Positions 31,401-63,195 of a stretch of 64,000 nucleotides of DNA are shown here, in pieces. The stretch comes from Mycteria americana (taxonomy: Eukaryota > Chordata > Aves > Ciconiiformes > Ciconiidae): contig NC_134365.1 in the NCBI RefSeq assembly GCF_035582795.1, positions 221,729,887 to 221,793,886 on the forward strand, in the 5' to 3' direction. Every line of letters starts with the position of its first letter. Positions within the stretch are counted from its first letter, which is position 1. The translations under genes were made by a program, and so were the position numbers. The notes beneath the pieces were generated by a model. The model did no database searches. It was not told the origin of the DNA and worked only from the letters and a program-made list of their open reading frames with translations.

Positions 31401-34101
31401 AAACCACCAGAAACGAAGTAGAAAAGGTTATTAGAAGTTTTCTTGTTCTTCTTTGTTGAAAATAGACATCGTGATTCACAACTTCCCATGCGTTTTGCTA
31501 GATTTTAAATGGCTTGTTGTCAATCCTTGCTGGATGTGTTGGAGAGAGTGGTTTTATTCTGGAGAGGGGGTTAGTCATAATTGGATTTCTTGTTGGGTTT
31601 AGTAGGTCACTTTTAGCTTTGTGAGGTATCTTTGTGAAACAGCTTAATCTTGTGGATTACTTGACTCCTGATGTGTTTTACAACTGCTTACATCTCTTTC
31701 AAATAGATGTTATTAAATCTGTAAGTGCCATACCTACAGAAAATGGCACTGGGCAACCTTGGGCTAAAATTGCAACCATTTCGGCCAGAGCCCCGTGGGT
31801 CCTTCACGGCTCAAGACTCAACAGCGTCCAAATTACAGAGGTTGAATCGAGGAAAAATGTCTACATGGCAGGTATTCAAGCCAAGTCTAACATCTGATTT
31901 TGGAAAGCTGGAGTTTGGTTAAAGCAAGGGTAACTGCTCAGGTGGCGAACATTTCCCTGGGGGGGTACTTCCAGACGTGTGCCGAAGGGTATAAAGAGAT
32001 TTGCAGAAAGTACACTGCACTGAGGAAAGAGCTCCATCTCCAGCTTTTCTCTACTCCCATGACAGTGGTTTCTCAGGCTTCTGCCCCAGATCTGTGCCGT
32101 ACGGGAGCTCTGTAGATGGTTTCGGTGCAAAGAATTGGGTTAGCAGAGGGCTGCTGTATATGTTGTCCCAAACGAGGGAGGTGCTGGCCCCCGAGTCACA
32201 TCGCTTGGGGTCGTTGAAATCGGCATCAACTTCTGACTGAGCTCTGCGTTACTCTGTGATCTGTCCATGTGGATGAGAGGAGGGATCACGCCAGCCTCAT
32301 TAAACCAGCCCTGCCTTACCTCGAGGCGGCGAATCCAGGTCTGGTTTGTTGGGAGTCCTGGAGGGGTCCTGGAGACCGTATGCCTTCACCTACGCAGTAA
32401 GACTCAGTCCCCACGCACCTCATCCCCTGGTGAGGAAAATGTGTGTGTCCAGCGGCTGTAACCCAGTGTGCTGAGCAAAAGGAGGGAAGGGCAAGTCTGT
32501 TTGTCACTGGAGGGCTCTGCTCTGTCCCCGTGCCACAGGGACTCACGCGGCTCCCGCTGCTGGAGGCATCTGCTGTCAGAGCCCTGGTCTGTGTCAAGTC
32601 CCCCACGAGGACCTCCAACAGAGCTAGAGTTAGTCGTGGGCCTGCCTGTCTCCTCTGCCTGGGTGTTAACATCACCTTTTGAGGGGTACAGACTGAGCCC
32701 GCCCCACATAGATCCTGTGCAGAGATAATTCTCGAGCAGGCTGTCAGTCTCTGCTGCTGGCTCTCTTGAAGAGCATTGCTTGAAAGCCACTTCCAGGGAC
32801 AAGGCTAGAAATCTGCTTTCTCAGGAGCGATTTCTCTGCTGCAATCTTGCCTCGAGAGCAAATGCTCCTCGTGGCATCTGAGATCTGCCTCTCTTTTCTA
32901 GCCTCCAGAAACAGCGAGGAGCTCAGCGGCCTGGCGTTCCTGGATTGCAACACGTTGCTCCTCTGCTGTGCCAAGGGCCAGCTGTGCCTGGCTGACGTTC
33001 GGCAGCCGCAGAGTCCCTTGGAGGCTGTGTCCGTCCCCTCGGCGCCGTGTGGCGAGCGGTGGTGCATGGGAGTCGGGCGCGGACCTCAAGGCTCTGACTC
33101 AAGCTTCCAGCCCGTAGCTTGCCTCTCGAGCGGAGGGCACCTCACCCTAACAGACGTAAGAAAAACCTCAGAGTACTTGGCCTCGGCAAAGTGCAGAGTT
33201 CCCTCTGCCAGCTCGGGTGCAGAGTTCCTGTGCGTCTCCTGGGCTCCTGCTCTGGAAGGCTGCCTTGCCATTTCAGGTATGTGCTTTGGGCAGAGATCTC
33301 CTTTTCTGGATGCTTTTTTGATCTGTATTTCTATCAAGGCCCAGCACACCCCACCTCGCTTTTAACACCCCGGTTAGGGGGTGGTTGTTCAGAGCTCCTC
33401 CTGGAGCCAGCAGAGATGCGAGCTAATTGTCCTCTGCAGCTGCCTCTCTCCAACAGCCACAGAAGGGGCCTGCATGGGTTGGGGGGGACTCCCGCTTCCC
33501 TCCTGGGAGAACAAAGACCCCAAACTCTTAGCAAACGCTGCCCTGATAGTGCCAGCGACAGCCTGGCCGCAGGGATACCGCGCTGATAAGAACCAGCTGG
33601 GCAGCAAGGCTGCCTCTTGGCCAGAGCATTGCAAATTCAGACTAGTGAATTTGCAGGCTTTTTGGATCTGGCCCGTGTTCTCCCTGGCAGCTGTTAGCTT
33701 GAGACAAGCTCCTCGGAGGCTTGGATGCTCTGCTGTCACAGGTTTTCAGTCTGGGCCTTTGTCCTCGTTTCTGTCTCGGCAGCGCTGCTGGGAGGTGAGC
33801 GTGAGCCCGACGGGACTAGAACAAGCAATTTACTTCTGCGGTCTGATTCCCTTTTATTCAAGGTTTTGATGGGACCGTGCACGTGTATGACACGCAGAGC
33901 TGGGACAGCTCTGGCAAGGAAGCAGAGCCGATCTTTGTTCACAAAGGCCATGCGTTCGGCGAATGGGACAGCAGCGGAGGCCCTCCCCTCGTCACAGTGC
34001 ACACGTGGCATCCGCAGAAACCAAGAACTTTATTGTCAGCAGCAAGTGACGGTTCCCTGCACGTTTGGGACTGGGTTCAGTCTTGTGGGAAGTGTGGGTA
34101 G
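28351..34101 (+). CDS. WDR73: WD repeat-containing protein 73 (WDR73), complete
   Basis: WD40 beta-propeller scaffold. In vertebrates it is linked to mitotic spindle poles/microtubules and to Integrator subunits INTS9/INTS11; human mutations cause Galloway-Mowat syndrome. Eight exons: 28351-28412, 28492-28559, 29019-29107, 29830-29918, 30849-30916, 31707-31871, 32902-33276, 33863-34101 (1,155 nt, 384 residues; human 378). Recognised by [21 protein letters not shown] at the N-terminus (described in part), [62 protein letters not shown] and the C-terminal [14 protein letters not shown]...LHVWDWV. The ATG has a good Kozak context (GCCATGG). Oddity: the C-terminus reads SCGKCG, ending in a CxxC unlike human. 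It is convergent with ARRB1. Confidence 0.97.
28492..28559 (+). CDS. WDR73: WDR73 exon 2
   Basis: Residues 21-43: [19 protein letters not shown] and ARGN. Acceptor ccgcag, donor GTGAGT. The preceding intron is only 79 bp. Confidence 0.96.
29019..29107 (+). CDS. WDR73: WDR73 exon 3
   Basis: Residues 44-73: [20 protein letters not shown]..., equivalent to the human VFVAGYES...EILHL segment. Acceptor ccaag, donor GTGGGT; in phase at both ends. Confidence 0.93.
29830..29918 (+). CDS. WDR73: WDR73 exon 4
   Basis: Residues 74-102: [20 protein letters not shown] then YSLKHVPDT. Donor GTACAG; acceptor ttctag. Confidence 0.95.
30849..30916 (+). CDS. WDR73: WDR73 exon 5
   Basis: Residues 103-125: [20 protein letters not shown]; a WD blade ending LQVWQV. 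Acceptor cctcag, donor GTAAGG. Confidence 0.95.
31707..31871 (+). CDS. WDR73: WDR73 exon 6
   Basis: Residues 126-180: [14 protein letters not shown]... with [20 protein letters not shown] matching human VLHGARLRSLQVVDLESRK. Acceptor aaatag, donor GTATTC. Confidence 0.94.
32902..33276 (+). CDS. WDR73: WDR73 exon 7
   Basis: Longest exon (375 nt, residues 181-305): [39 protein letters not shown] and [17 protein letters not shown]. Ends ATTTCAG|GTATGT in phase 1. Confidence 0.96.
33863..34101 (+). CDS. WDR73: WDR73 exon 8 with stop
   Basis: Residues 306-384: [56 protein letters not shown], then TAG. Encodes the last WD blades. Confidence 0.97.
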
Positions 34102-34233
34102 ACCGTACTTTCGGTGAGATGTGGTGTGTTTCCTGTCGATGTTCTAGTTTGCGTAGGCTGTGAGGTATCTGCATGCAGATACTGTTTTGAGACAGTTGTA
34201 GTGAACAGAACCAACTGTAAAGAATGCTATTTT

Positions 34234-34244
34234 AATATAGTAAA
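34234..34244 (+). promoter_or_regulatory. Possible WDR73 polyadenylation signal (AATATA/AGTAAA)
   Basis: No AATAAA is seen shortly after the stop. Two known minor variants overlap here (AATATA 34234-34239, AGTAAA 34239-34244), followed by a TG/T-rich stretch. Weak evidence. Confidence 0.35.
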
Positions 34245-36291
34245 AATTTTGATTGTAGTACTTGTTCTCCTGTGTACCAGCCTTCAAATGACAGCTGAGC
34301 CTGTAGGTCTGGTCGTGCCCGCCAGCAGAGAACCGTCATTTTATCGTAGACCCATGTCGTGTCTGCACCATGCTTTTCAGAAGAAAACAGACAAAAAACC
34401 ATCAGTCCAGTTTGAGGAAACGGGCTATTCTGTGGCATATTTAACCCGCTGCTTTCCAGGCCCGAAGCACCGGGGGTAAAGCCGTACGCCCCATGGGGCG
34501 TTGGCATTTCATCACATGTGTGTGTCACAAGTAGCGGCCCCCGCTCAGGAAGTCGTGGTGCAAACGCAGCCTGCTTGCAGCCTGCAAAAAGGAACAGGAA
34601 CAACCTTTTCAGCCCCAGCCTGCTACAAGCTTTGCCCTCCCCCTGTGTAACTGGAGAGTACCCAGTCTAGGAGAAGGCCTTGGTATCTTTTTGGCTCTTT
34701 TCCCACCAACTGAAAGTTTAAATTTGATCGAGCTAATGTGATTTCCTGGGCCTGAGGAAGCTAGGCAATGACTCCTGCAACGCCTACGCTGTTACCAAGG
34801 TGTTACTTGGGGGGGGAAAAAACTGTCTGCTCCTTATCCCGAACGTGAAAACCACCGTGTTTCATCGAGGAGCTGGGGAGGGAGTCAAGAGCCGTGGCAG
34901 AGCCTGGCAGCGGGGCAGGGGAGGGATGCGGGCAGGGGGTGCTCACCTGCAAATGCTTGCAGAAGGCCTGCCAGGCTGCGTCCCCTCTGCTCCGCACCCC
35001 GGCACCGTGTTTGCCGTCCCCTCGTGCTTCTAAGCACCTTTTCACCTTTATTTCTGGGGTTGGGAACTGTCGCTCTGCTTCCCTCGGAGGAGGGGTACAA
35101 AGGGCTCCCCGCTTTTCTGGGTGTAAGCTGAGGTGGGGAGAAGGGCTTGAGGACAGGCTGGGCGAGTCGGGGTGAAGGTTGTACTTGGGGAGGACGGCGC
35201 TTGAAGCGGCTGGGAATGCGGTGTACCGAGCTGCGCCGTGTCATGGCAACAGCTCTTTGCCTGCAGGTGCTAAGGCTGAAACCTGCTCCCATCAACTCGC
35301 TGACAGGGGGAAGCTCCACACAAAGCCATGTGGGCTCTTCCCCTCCACACCCAAAACTGTCCCTGCCTACGTGGCAGCGTGTGAAATGGGGGGGAGCGTG
35401 TCCTGCCCGAGGCCGGGAGAGGTTTGGTGCTTTGTCACCTACCAAAGCCATAGGTCTGCGTCACCACCGGCAGCGACAGTTTCTGCACCAGCAGAGAAAA
35501 AAGTCTGTTTGAGCCCAGGAGAATCTGAGCACTCGTGCAGGAATGCCTGGTCCTCCTTTCCACCTCTGGGGTGTCCCCAGCAAAACCAGTCTAGCTGTGC
35601 CAATGTCAAACTGGTGTGAATGGGTTCTGGCCAGGGGCCTGGGAGGATTTCCGCCCCAGTGAGGGGCAGCTGGGAGGGCTCCTGGCTTTCCAGTCTCTAC
35701 ATCTGCTGTTGCGTGTGTTCCTACCTGCTGCGGGAGAGCACGGCGTGCCCTTCCCCTGCACCGACACCTCCAGGTCTGTGAGTTTAGGAGGTGGCTTTTC
35801 CAGCCCAAGGTGGGACAAGGTGCAGTCCCGAGAAGGGCAGCGTGTGGCTGATGGGTACACAGACGTGGAGGGTTCCCAAAGTGGGATCCTGGAGCTCAAT
35901 GGATTTTTCTCAAGCACCTCTGGGACCAGGAGATTTGGGAAACTGAGGCGCACAGCTCAGCTGCTGCAGCTCCTCTCGGCTCCTCCACGACACGCAGCCT
36001 TCAGATGGAAACACCCACCAGGGTGAGGGTCTGGCCCTGGAGGAGATGGGCTCTGAGGAGGAGAGATGACCACTGCAGTCTTCCCAGCAACCCGGCTTCA
36101 TCTTCCTCGCTCTCTCCTTTGCAGGGCCGTGGTGGAGGAGCTGGCAAGCGGAAGCAGCAGAGCCAAGCCTGACCGCGGCCCATGTCACGATGATGCAGGT
36201 AGTGCAGAGAGGACCGGGAAGCAAACTTGCTTGGCTTTCTAAAAAAACGGGGCTTAAGCAATAGCACAGTTTGTACTCATCTAAACTTCCC

Positions 36292-36311
36292 TTTTTTTTT
36301 TTTTTTTTTTT
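36292..36311. repeat. Poly-T tract (T20)
   Basis: Twenty consecutive T. On the - strand it could be the poly-A of an old retroposed copy, but no parental sequence is recognised beside it. Confidence 0.9.
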
Positions 36312-38003
36312 CCCAAAATAACTTAAGCCTTCTTGTCCAGCTTGAACCAGATTTGACAGGGGACTAGACATGTCCAAAATATTAAGTACTTGCAGCTGCC
36401 ATGGAGAGGGATTATGCACAGAGGAGGGATCTCCCTTTAAACATGACGCTGGAGAACTCAGACCGGGTGGTGAGGACATTTCTCCCAGAAACGCACCATG
36501 AGGACCTTCAGGCAACGCCTGAACGTTTCATCAGAGAGTCCGATTGTGAGACTGCGGGGACCTTGGCTTTGCTGGAGCCAGATTCGCCCTTGGTGGGGAA
36601 GGTTGGGATGGCTCCTGTCCCCAGCGCAAATGCTGACACCCCCGAGAGGGACTGACTTAAGGACGGCCTCTCCTTCCCCACAGCGTCCCTGTGGCAAGGG
36701 GCAGCTCGCAGCTGTGTTGGACGTGCGTGTGTCCAACCTCTGCTCTCCATGGGACCACGGAAAGGTCCTCCAGGACCCCTGTCTTCCTTGGGGCAAGCTG
36801 ACCACAGAGCTTTCCTCTCTGGTCGAACCTCCGAGCGAGCGGGCTGGACGCGCAGGGCTGGAGAGATGTTTCCCAGCAGGGAACGGATCCAGACTGGTGC
36901 TGTGGATGCTGGCCAGAGCAAGCTGTGCTCTGGGTTTCTCCTCCCTTGCCTGGGAGGGGACAAGCCACAGCCTTCCCTGAGGGGCTGTCCCCCAATTCAG
37001 GCCCAGAAATGTGGGGGTTATTTGGCTCATCCCCCAGTCCTGGCTCCCGGGGGGATGTGAAGCTCACTGCAGCATCAGCTCCCCGCTGCCCACGCACCAA
37101 GGCGGAGCGGTCCAGCCCTGGAGCTGCCGTCACGCTGCTCCTTGGACATCTCCACCCTCCTCGCTGTCCCTCAGCGGGACGCCCACCCGGTGCAGCGCCG
37201 GGCTTGGGCTCTGGACTCGAATCGCCTACAGAGACGTTATAGGCGTCGCTGCGTCCTTCGGAGGAGAAGCGGGGCGGGGGTTCAGGACCTCCATCCTCCC
37301 TGCTCTCCCTGGCTCCTCCTCAGCCCCTTGCCGGGGAGACGTGATTCCAAAGCGCGTGCGAGTCTGGGTTTTAGTCTGCGGTGTGAGGCTGTGTGCTGCG
37401 GCAACGAGGGGAGCTATGGCCAGAGCAGGAGCTCAGTCTCCTGCGCCCAAACAGAGACTGTGAAAGCAGAGGCAAACTTAACGCGACTGTTTTGTGCCAC
37501 GCCAGGGGCCGAGAAGAGGCCGATGCTTGTAGCGCTGCTGCCGGCAGCGCTTTCGGAGGGTGCCTGGCTGTTTTTAAGGACTGGGGGCTTTGCTTTGAGA
37601 CTTTGTGTTGCTCTCTAAAAGTGCTGGGCTGCATTTGTGGAGAGAAGAAGAGTGGCACGGGCTGACCTTGGGTGGATTTAACAGGGCGGTGCCTGTGTGT
37701 GCCTGTTCCCTCGGCAGCTGGAGCATCCTCTGCTCCTTGAGAGGCCGGGACACCTCCGTTTGCACCGAGGGCCACCCCAATTGCCCTATCCCACACGGCA
37801 ATGACACAGAGCTGGTAGCCAGCTCTCAGCATCGTCCCTGGGAGTTGGTCCTCCCTTCTGCTACCCCAGGTATGAACGCGCAGGAGCACAGCACTGGAGA
37901 GATCTCGGCTTTTACGGCTGGCTGCTGCAGGAGGTTGGGTTTTATGATGAGCACTATGATGGTCGGTCTTCCTTCATGCTTGTGGGTGCCAGCTCCTGGG
38001 TGT

Positions 38004-38540
38004 ATCACAGAATCACAGAATCGTATAGGTTGGAAAAGACCTTTAAGATCATCGAGTCCAACCATAAACCTAACACTGCCAAAACCACCACTACACCATG
38101 TCCCTAAGCACCTCATCCAAACGTCCTTTAAATACCTCCAGGGATGGCGACTCCACCACTTCCCTGGGCAGCCTCTTCCAGTGCTTGATAACCCTCTCGG
38201 TGAAGAAAAATTTCCCAATATCCAGTCTAAACCTCCCCTGGCGCAACTTGAGGCCATTTCCTCTTGTCCTATCCCTTGTTACCTGGGAGAAGAGACCGAC
38301 CCCACCTCTCTGCACCCTCCTTTCAGGGCGTTGTAGAGAGCGATGAGGTCTCCCCTCAGCCTCCTTTTCTCCAGGCTGAACAACCCCAGCTCCCTCAGCC
38401 ACTCCCCATCAGCCTTGTGCTCCAGACCCTTCCCCAGCTCCGTTGCCCTTCTCTGGACACGCTCCAGCCCCTCAATGTCTCTCTTGTGGTGGGGGGCCCA
38501 ACACTGAACACAGTTCAGTTCGAGCCCCGCAGTGCCAGCC
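38004..38540 (-). mobile_element. CR1 LINE fragment, - orientation
   Basis: Read on the - strand it runs from the end of the reverse-transcriptase region ('GACATTGAGGGGCTGGAGCG', 'GTCCAGAGAAGGGCAACGGA') through the 3' UTR ('GGAACTGGGG..' style region, 'GTGGTGGAGTCGCCATCCCT') to the tail ending in ATTCTGTGATTCTGTGA. Well preserved, so relatively young; 5'-truncated. Confidence 0.96.
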
Positions 38541-39869
38541 CTTAGGGCACAACTCCTTAAACCACCAGCTACGAGGAGTTCCTCAGCGGGACACAGCCTG
38601 GACCCTGCTCATTTAACAAGCATCTCATTAGTACTTGTGCTCGCCATGCGCCACGCTCGCCGGGTACCCTGTGGCCTTGCATTTCGTTTCCTAAATCGTG
38701 CCCAGTCCCTGCTGCGGGATACAGAAACCTTCATCTCCTCCCTGGCTCCCATTGAAACACCTGCGTGTCTCTGCGCCCCGGGGGGGGGCTGTCATCGGTG
38801 CTGCGAAGAGGGGACGGAGAGGGACGGAGCGGCTCGGCAGAGCGGCCGCGAGCAAGGCAGGTGCTGCTGCTCACCCCGGTCCTTGGCAGGAGGAGCGGGA
38901 TCCCCTGCGGTGGCCGTGTCCATCTGCGCTGGTTGTCTAGGACGGCGTCCCGGCCGATGGAGAGACGCCGGCATTTCTGGGGCAGGGTATAGCCCGTGGT
39001 GAGAGCGGCGTGTTGGTTCAATGCCTTGCCCTGGACATCTGTCTCCGCTGGCAGGGAGCCCAGGCAGGCTGGGCTGAAGCTGCGTTAGTCATTTCTCACC
39101 CAAAGGACCAAGATTTCACGTTAGCCGCGAGCGACGAGGGTGGTGGGAGCTGGGCAGGTCGTGCCGGGGCAGGCGGCTCTCCTGCGCTCCCCCCTCCCCG
39201 TGTTAAGAGACAGCTTGGTGCGAGTCCTGTGGCACTGCAGCATCGATTTGTGTGGTTTCTCCTACAGCCTAAAGCTCGCGGAGCGCACGCACGACCGTGG
39301 CCATTTGGCGTGAGCCGAGGACAGGAGCCAAGCTGGCATTTACCCGCTGCGTCTGTGTGAGCTTGGAAGCCAGGACGTGCCAGGGAGCAGGGAGACACGA
39401 TGGCCAAAGCCTCCTACAGCCAGATAAGGGGGTTTTGGGGGGGCAGCTGGGCCAGACACCGAGCCCCAGAGACCAGGAAGGGGGGGTCCCAGCACCCACG
39501 TACGGGCAGGCAGCAGCCGCAGGGGTGCTGGAAACACCGGGGCTGGAGATGGGATGCTGCTGGAGACTTACTTGCATGTTAATGCACGAATAAATTAATT
39601 TGCTAGCGATGAAACGTGCAGCTGAGGACGGGAGCGGTGGTGGGACCACGAGATGCTGTGACAAGGAAATCTGCTCTCGTGAGTTTGCATTTGACTTGCT
39701 GGGGTGGGACAGAGCAGCAGAGAGGGGGGGTGAGAGCCTCCGTACCCCCCAGCACCGCGATCGGGTGCCATGTTGTAGAAGACCCCAGGCCTGTGCCAGC
39801 TCCCCTGTCCTGAGCCAACAGAAGTGTCCAGGCGCTGGGACTGGTTTTTGGTTTTTTTTTTCTGAGTTT

Positions 39870-39890
39870 AATAAACTAGAATAATTTATT
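39870..39890. promoter_or_regulatory. ARRB1: ARRB1 polyadenylation signal, with an AATAAA on each strand
   Basis: On the - strand AATAAA occupies 39890-39885, the first canonical signal after the ARRB1 stop (3' UTR about 1.48 kb). The + strand also has AATAAA at 39870-39875, so convergent transcripts could both be processed here. Confidence 0.7.
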
Positions 39891-41355
39891 TGACAGAACA
39901 CAGAAACATCACAGATATGGTGGAGAAACCAAAGAAGCAGGTCTCAATGAACAGTACAAAGTATCCACTTTACAAAAAGTACCACGCTGCCCATCAGCTT
40001 TACCCAAAAATAATGGGGGGGGGGGGCTCAGCTCTGCAACCCCCCCCAGACAGAGGGGGACGGAGCTATCCCCACGGGTTGCTCTCAGATGACAACGCTG
40101 ACTGCAAGGGCACAATAAATAGTGAGAACGGCCTCTCGGTCGGTGGTGGGAGACCCGAGACCACGGTGGGGGTCTGTGGGGTGGGATGGGTCCCCGGGCA
40201 CCCAGCGAGGGACCCCCAGGACGGGCACCACCAAGCCAGGAGGCACAAGCATCTGGTGAAACACTCGGTTAGGGTGGTAAATGCTGTGTTCCCTTCCCCC
40301 CCGCCCCCCCCAAATAGGTGCTTGACCCCATGCAGGCACAGAGAGGGGGAAAACATCAACCAGGGGAGCTTTGCAGGTTGGGGGGGGGGCGTGGGGGGGG
40401 GCAAAGCGTCCCTGGTGTAACCCCTCTGGGAACAAGGCTGTTACACCATGACCCTGCTGTGCTGGGCAGAGGCGTCTGCAGCCTCTCCCAGAGCAAGCAC
40501 CGTGCGGCTGATGGCACGGACCCCCGGGGGCTGCGCGTCCCCGCTGCCAGCCCCGTCCCTGCCTGCCGGCTCCGAGTCCGCTGGCCTTACCTGGCCGCGG
40601 CAACTCGCGGCTCTGGGCTGGCTTCCTCCAGGGAGGCTACATTGGTGTAAAAACCAATGCAGCCAAGGAACCGACCCCTGGGGTTGGCTGCTTTAGGAGG
40701 ATTTGGGGGTAAGAGCAGGGGGAGCGATGCCCACCCGTCTTGCTGGCTCCAAACCCTGGTGCCGGGGAGCGGCTGGGCTCAGGTCTCGGGCAGGGTCCAA
40801 GGGTTAAAGCCAGGCTCGTGCATCCCGGGGAGGGGACACGTGCAGCAGGGCCCGGCCGGAGGGGACGGTGGGCGAAAGGAGGGGACATCCGAGGCGTACG
40901 GGCGCCCTTTCCCATGAGCAGGCTGCCTAGAAAAGACCCCCCCGCCCCGTTCTGCTGCACCCCCCTCCCCGTAGCAAACCGGTGTTGAGACTGGACGTAT
41001 ATAAAACGCGTAAAAGAGGCAGCTCATAGGAAAGGGCTCTGAGCGCAGGGGAGGGAAGGGGGCAGGGGGCTGGACGGGGAGGGGGGGGCTAAGGCGAGGG
41101 GTGCTGCGACCCCGCAGCCCCCCTCTGCCTCCAGCACCCCTCCGGCCGTGCCCTGCACGGGAAACAGCAGCTCTGGCAGCTGGATGAAGAGTGACAACAC
41201 GGCACAGCTGGAAGGTTATAATTGCTGTCGCCATCGGGCGATCCATAGGCTCCCGGTACAGGTAGAAAACAAAATTAATAATTATACAAAAGAGAAGAAG
41301 CCTAATGCACGGGTGTTACTGGCGCACGCCGGCCCGGCGAGCTGGCGGGGCTCGC
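39885..41355 (-). other. ARRB1: ARRB1 3' UTR
   Basis: Inferred from the stop at 41356 to the AATAAA at 39885. GC-rich, with long C/G runs such as around 40015-40030 and 40381-40400 that would be G or C homopolymers in the mRNA. Confidence 0.6.
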
Positions 41356-61920
<20,565 letters not shown>

Positions 61921-62012
61921 GGCCCCGCCGATCCTCCGGGCAGCTCAACCGGGAAGCGCCGACCGGGCTTGGAAAATTACTGGCTGGATGGTGGAGGGGA
62001 GAGGCGGCGGCG

Positions 62013-62110
62013 GGGCTCGGAACGGCTCGGAACGGCTCGGAACGGTTCGAAACGGTTCGGAACGGCTCGAAACGGTTCGGAACGGTTCGGAACGGTTCGC
62101 AACGGCTCGG
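62013..62110. repeat. 10-bp array GGAACGGTTC in ARRB1 promoter/5' UTR
   Basis: About nine tandem decamers alternating GGAACGGCTC and GGAACGGTTC, 95-190 bp upstream of the ARRB1 ATG. Each GAACGGTTC is a near-palindrome and the period is one helical turn. Confidence 0.88.
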
Positions 62111-62162
62111 CCCGGCCCGGCTCGGCTCCGGTGCGGGCGCTGCCGAGCGCAGCCCCGCGGCG

Positions 62163-62200
62163 CTGCCGCTGCCGCTGCCGCCGCCGCCGCCGCCTCCGCC
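62163..62200. repeat. CTGCCG / CCG trinucleotide run
   Basis: CTGCCGCTGCCGCTGCCGCC followed by CCG units; reads as CGG/CGGCAG in the ARRB1 5' UTR direction. Confidence 0.85.
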
Positions 62201-62222
62201 CGCCCCCGAGCGGCGCGGCCAC

Positions 62223-62243
62223 GGGGGGGGGGGGGGGGGGGGG
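62223..62243. repeat. G21 homopolymer
   Basis: Twenty-one consecutive G on the + strand upstream of ARRB1, C-tract in the gene's sense. Difficult to sequence accurately. Confidence 0.85.
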
Positions 62244-62324
62244 AGACGGGGGGGAGACACGGCACGCGCGGGGCCACACGCGCGGGGGGGGCGGGGGGGA
62301 CACGACACGACACGGGTGGGGGGA

Positions 62325-62765
62325 CACACTCACACGGGCGCGCGCGCACGCGGGGACAGAGGGGGAGGTGCGCGCCCCCCCTCCCCCCCCCGTGCGTGTG
62401 CACACTCACAGGGAAGTGTAACCCCCCCCGCCCCCCCGCGTGCAGGGGGGCACACGCGCAGAGGGAGGGGCCTTGCACACCCACGCGCGCCCGTGCACGC
62501 GCACGCCCGCCCCCAGCGGGAGGCGCGCGCCCGTGCACGCGCGGGCGCGCGCTCACACACACGCACGCGCGCAGCCCCAACCCCTTTGTGCAGGTACACA
62601 CCTGCACGTGCGCACCCCCCCCCCCCGCGTGCACACCCCCCTCGCGTGCACACACCCCCCACGTGCAAACACCCCCCCCAGCCCCTGCGTGCAGGCACCC
62701 ACCCACGGGCGCACCCCCACGCCTGTGCACGCTCACACCCCCCGGGGCACACTCACGCACCCCCC
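62325..62765. repeat. CA/CG-rich alternating tract
   Basis: Dense CACACG, GCGCGC and CACACACGCACGCGCGCA runs interspersed with C-tracts; purine-pyrimidine alternation favourable to Z-DNA. Confidence 0.75.
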
Positions 62766-62789
62766 CCCCCGCACCGCTGAGCTCTGGGG

Positions 62790-63195
62790 TGCGGTCCCAC
62801 TTCCCCCGTGGGGTCCCACCTCCCCCGTGGAGGTCCCAGCCCCTCCGGGGGGTCCCCCCTCCCCCGTGGGGGTCCCGCCCCCTCCCAGGGGTCCCACTTC
62901 CCCCGTGGGGTCCCACCTCCCCCGTGGAGGTCCCAGCCCCTCCGGGGGGTCCCCTCTCCCCCGTGGGGTCCCACCCCCTCCCAGGGGTCCCACCCCCTCC
63001 GTGGGGGTCCCACCCCCTCTGTGGGGTCCCCCCTCCCCCGTGGGGGTCCCACCCCCTCCCAGGGGTCCCACTTCCCCCGTGGGGGTCCCACCACCTCCCA
63101 GGGGTCCCACCTCCCTCGTGGGGTCCCACCTCCCCCGTGGGGTCCCACCCCCTCCCAGGGGTCCCATCCCCTCCGTGGGGTCCCACCCGGGGGAC
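62790..63195. repeat. GGTCCCACCTCCCCCGTGG minisatellite
   Basis: About 400 bp of 19-25 bp units, alternating CTCCCCCGTGGGG and CCCTCCCAGGGG forms, in the ARRB1 5' flank. Confidence 0.9.

Larger units (their letters stand above)
34250..39860. other. WDR73-ARRB1 intergenic, CR1 only
   Basis: 5.6 kb between convergent genes. Contains a T20 run at 36292-36311 and the CR1 at 38004-38540. Several open frames of 100-200 codons overlap one another on both strands without domains or splice context; I consider them chance frames in GC-rich DNA. Confidence 0.5.

Noticed and set aside
37605-38336. 243-codon frame between WDR73 and ARRB1
   Set aside because: Mostly antisense translation of the CR1 fragment at 38004-38540.
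62040-62060. GGTTCGAAAC resembling a tRNA B box
   Set aside because: Part of the 10-bp promoter array; no A box or cloverleaf.
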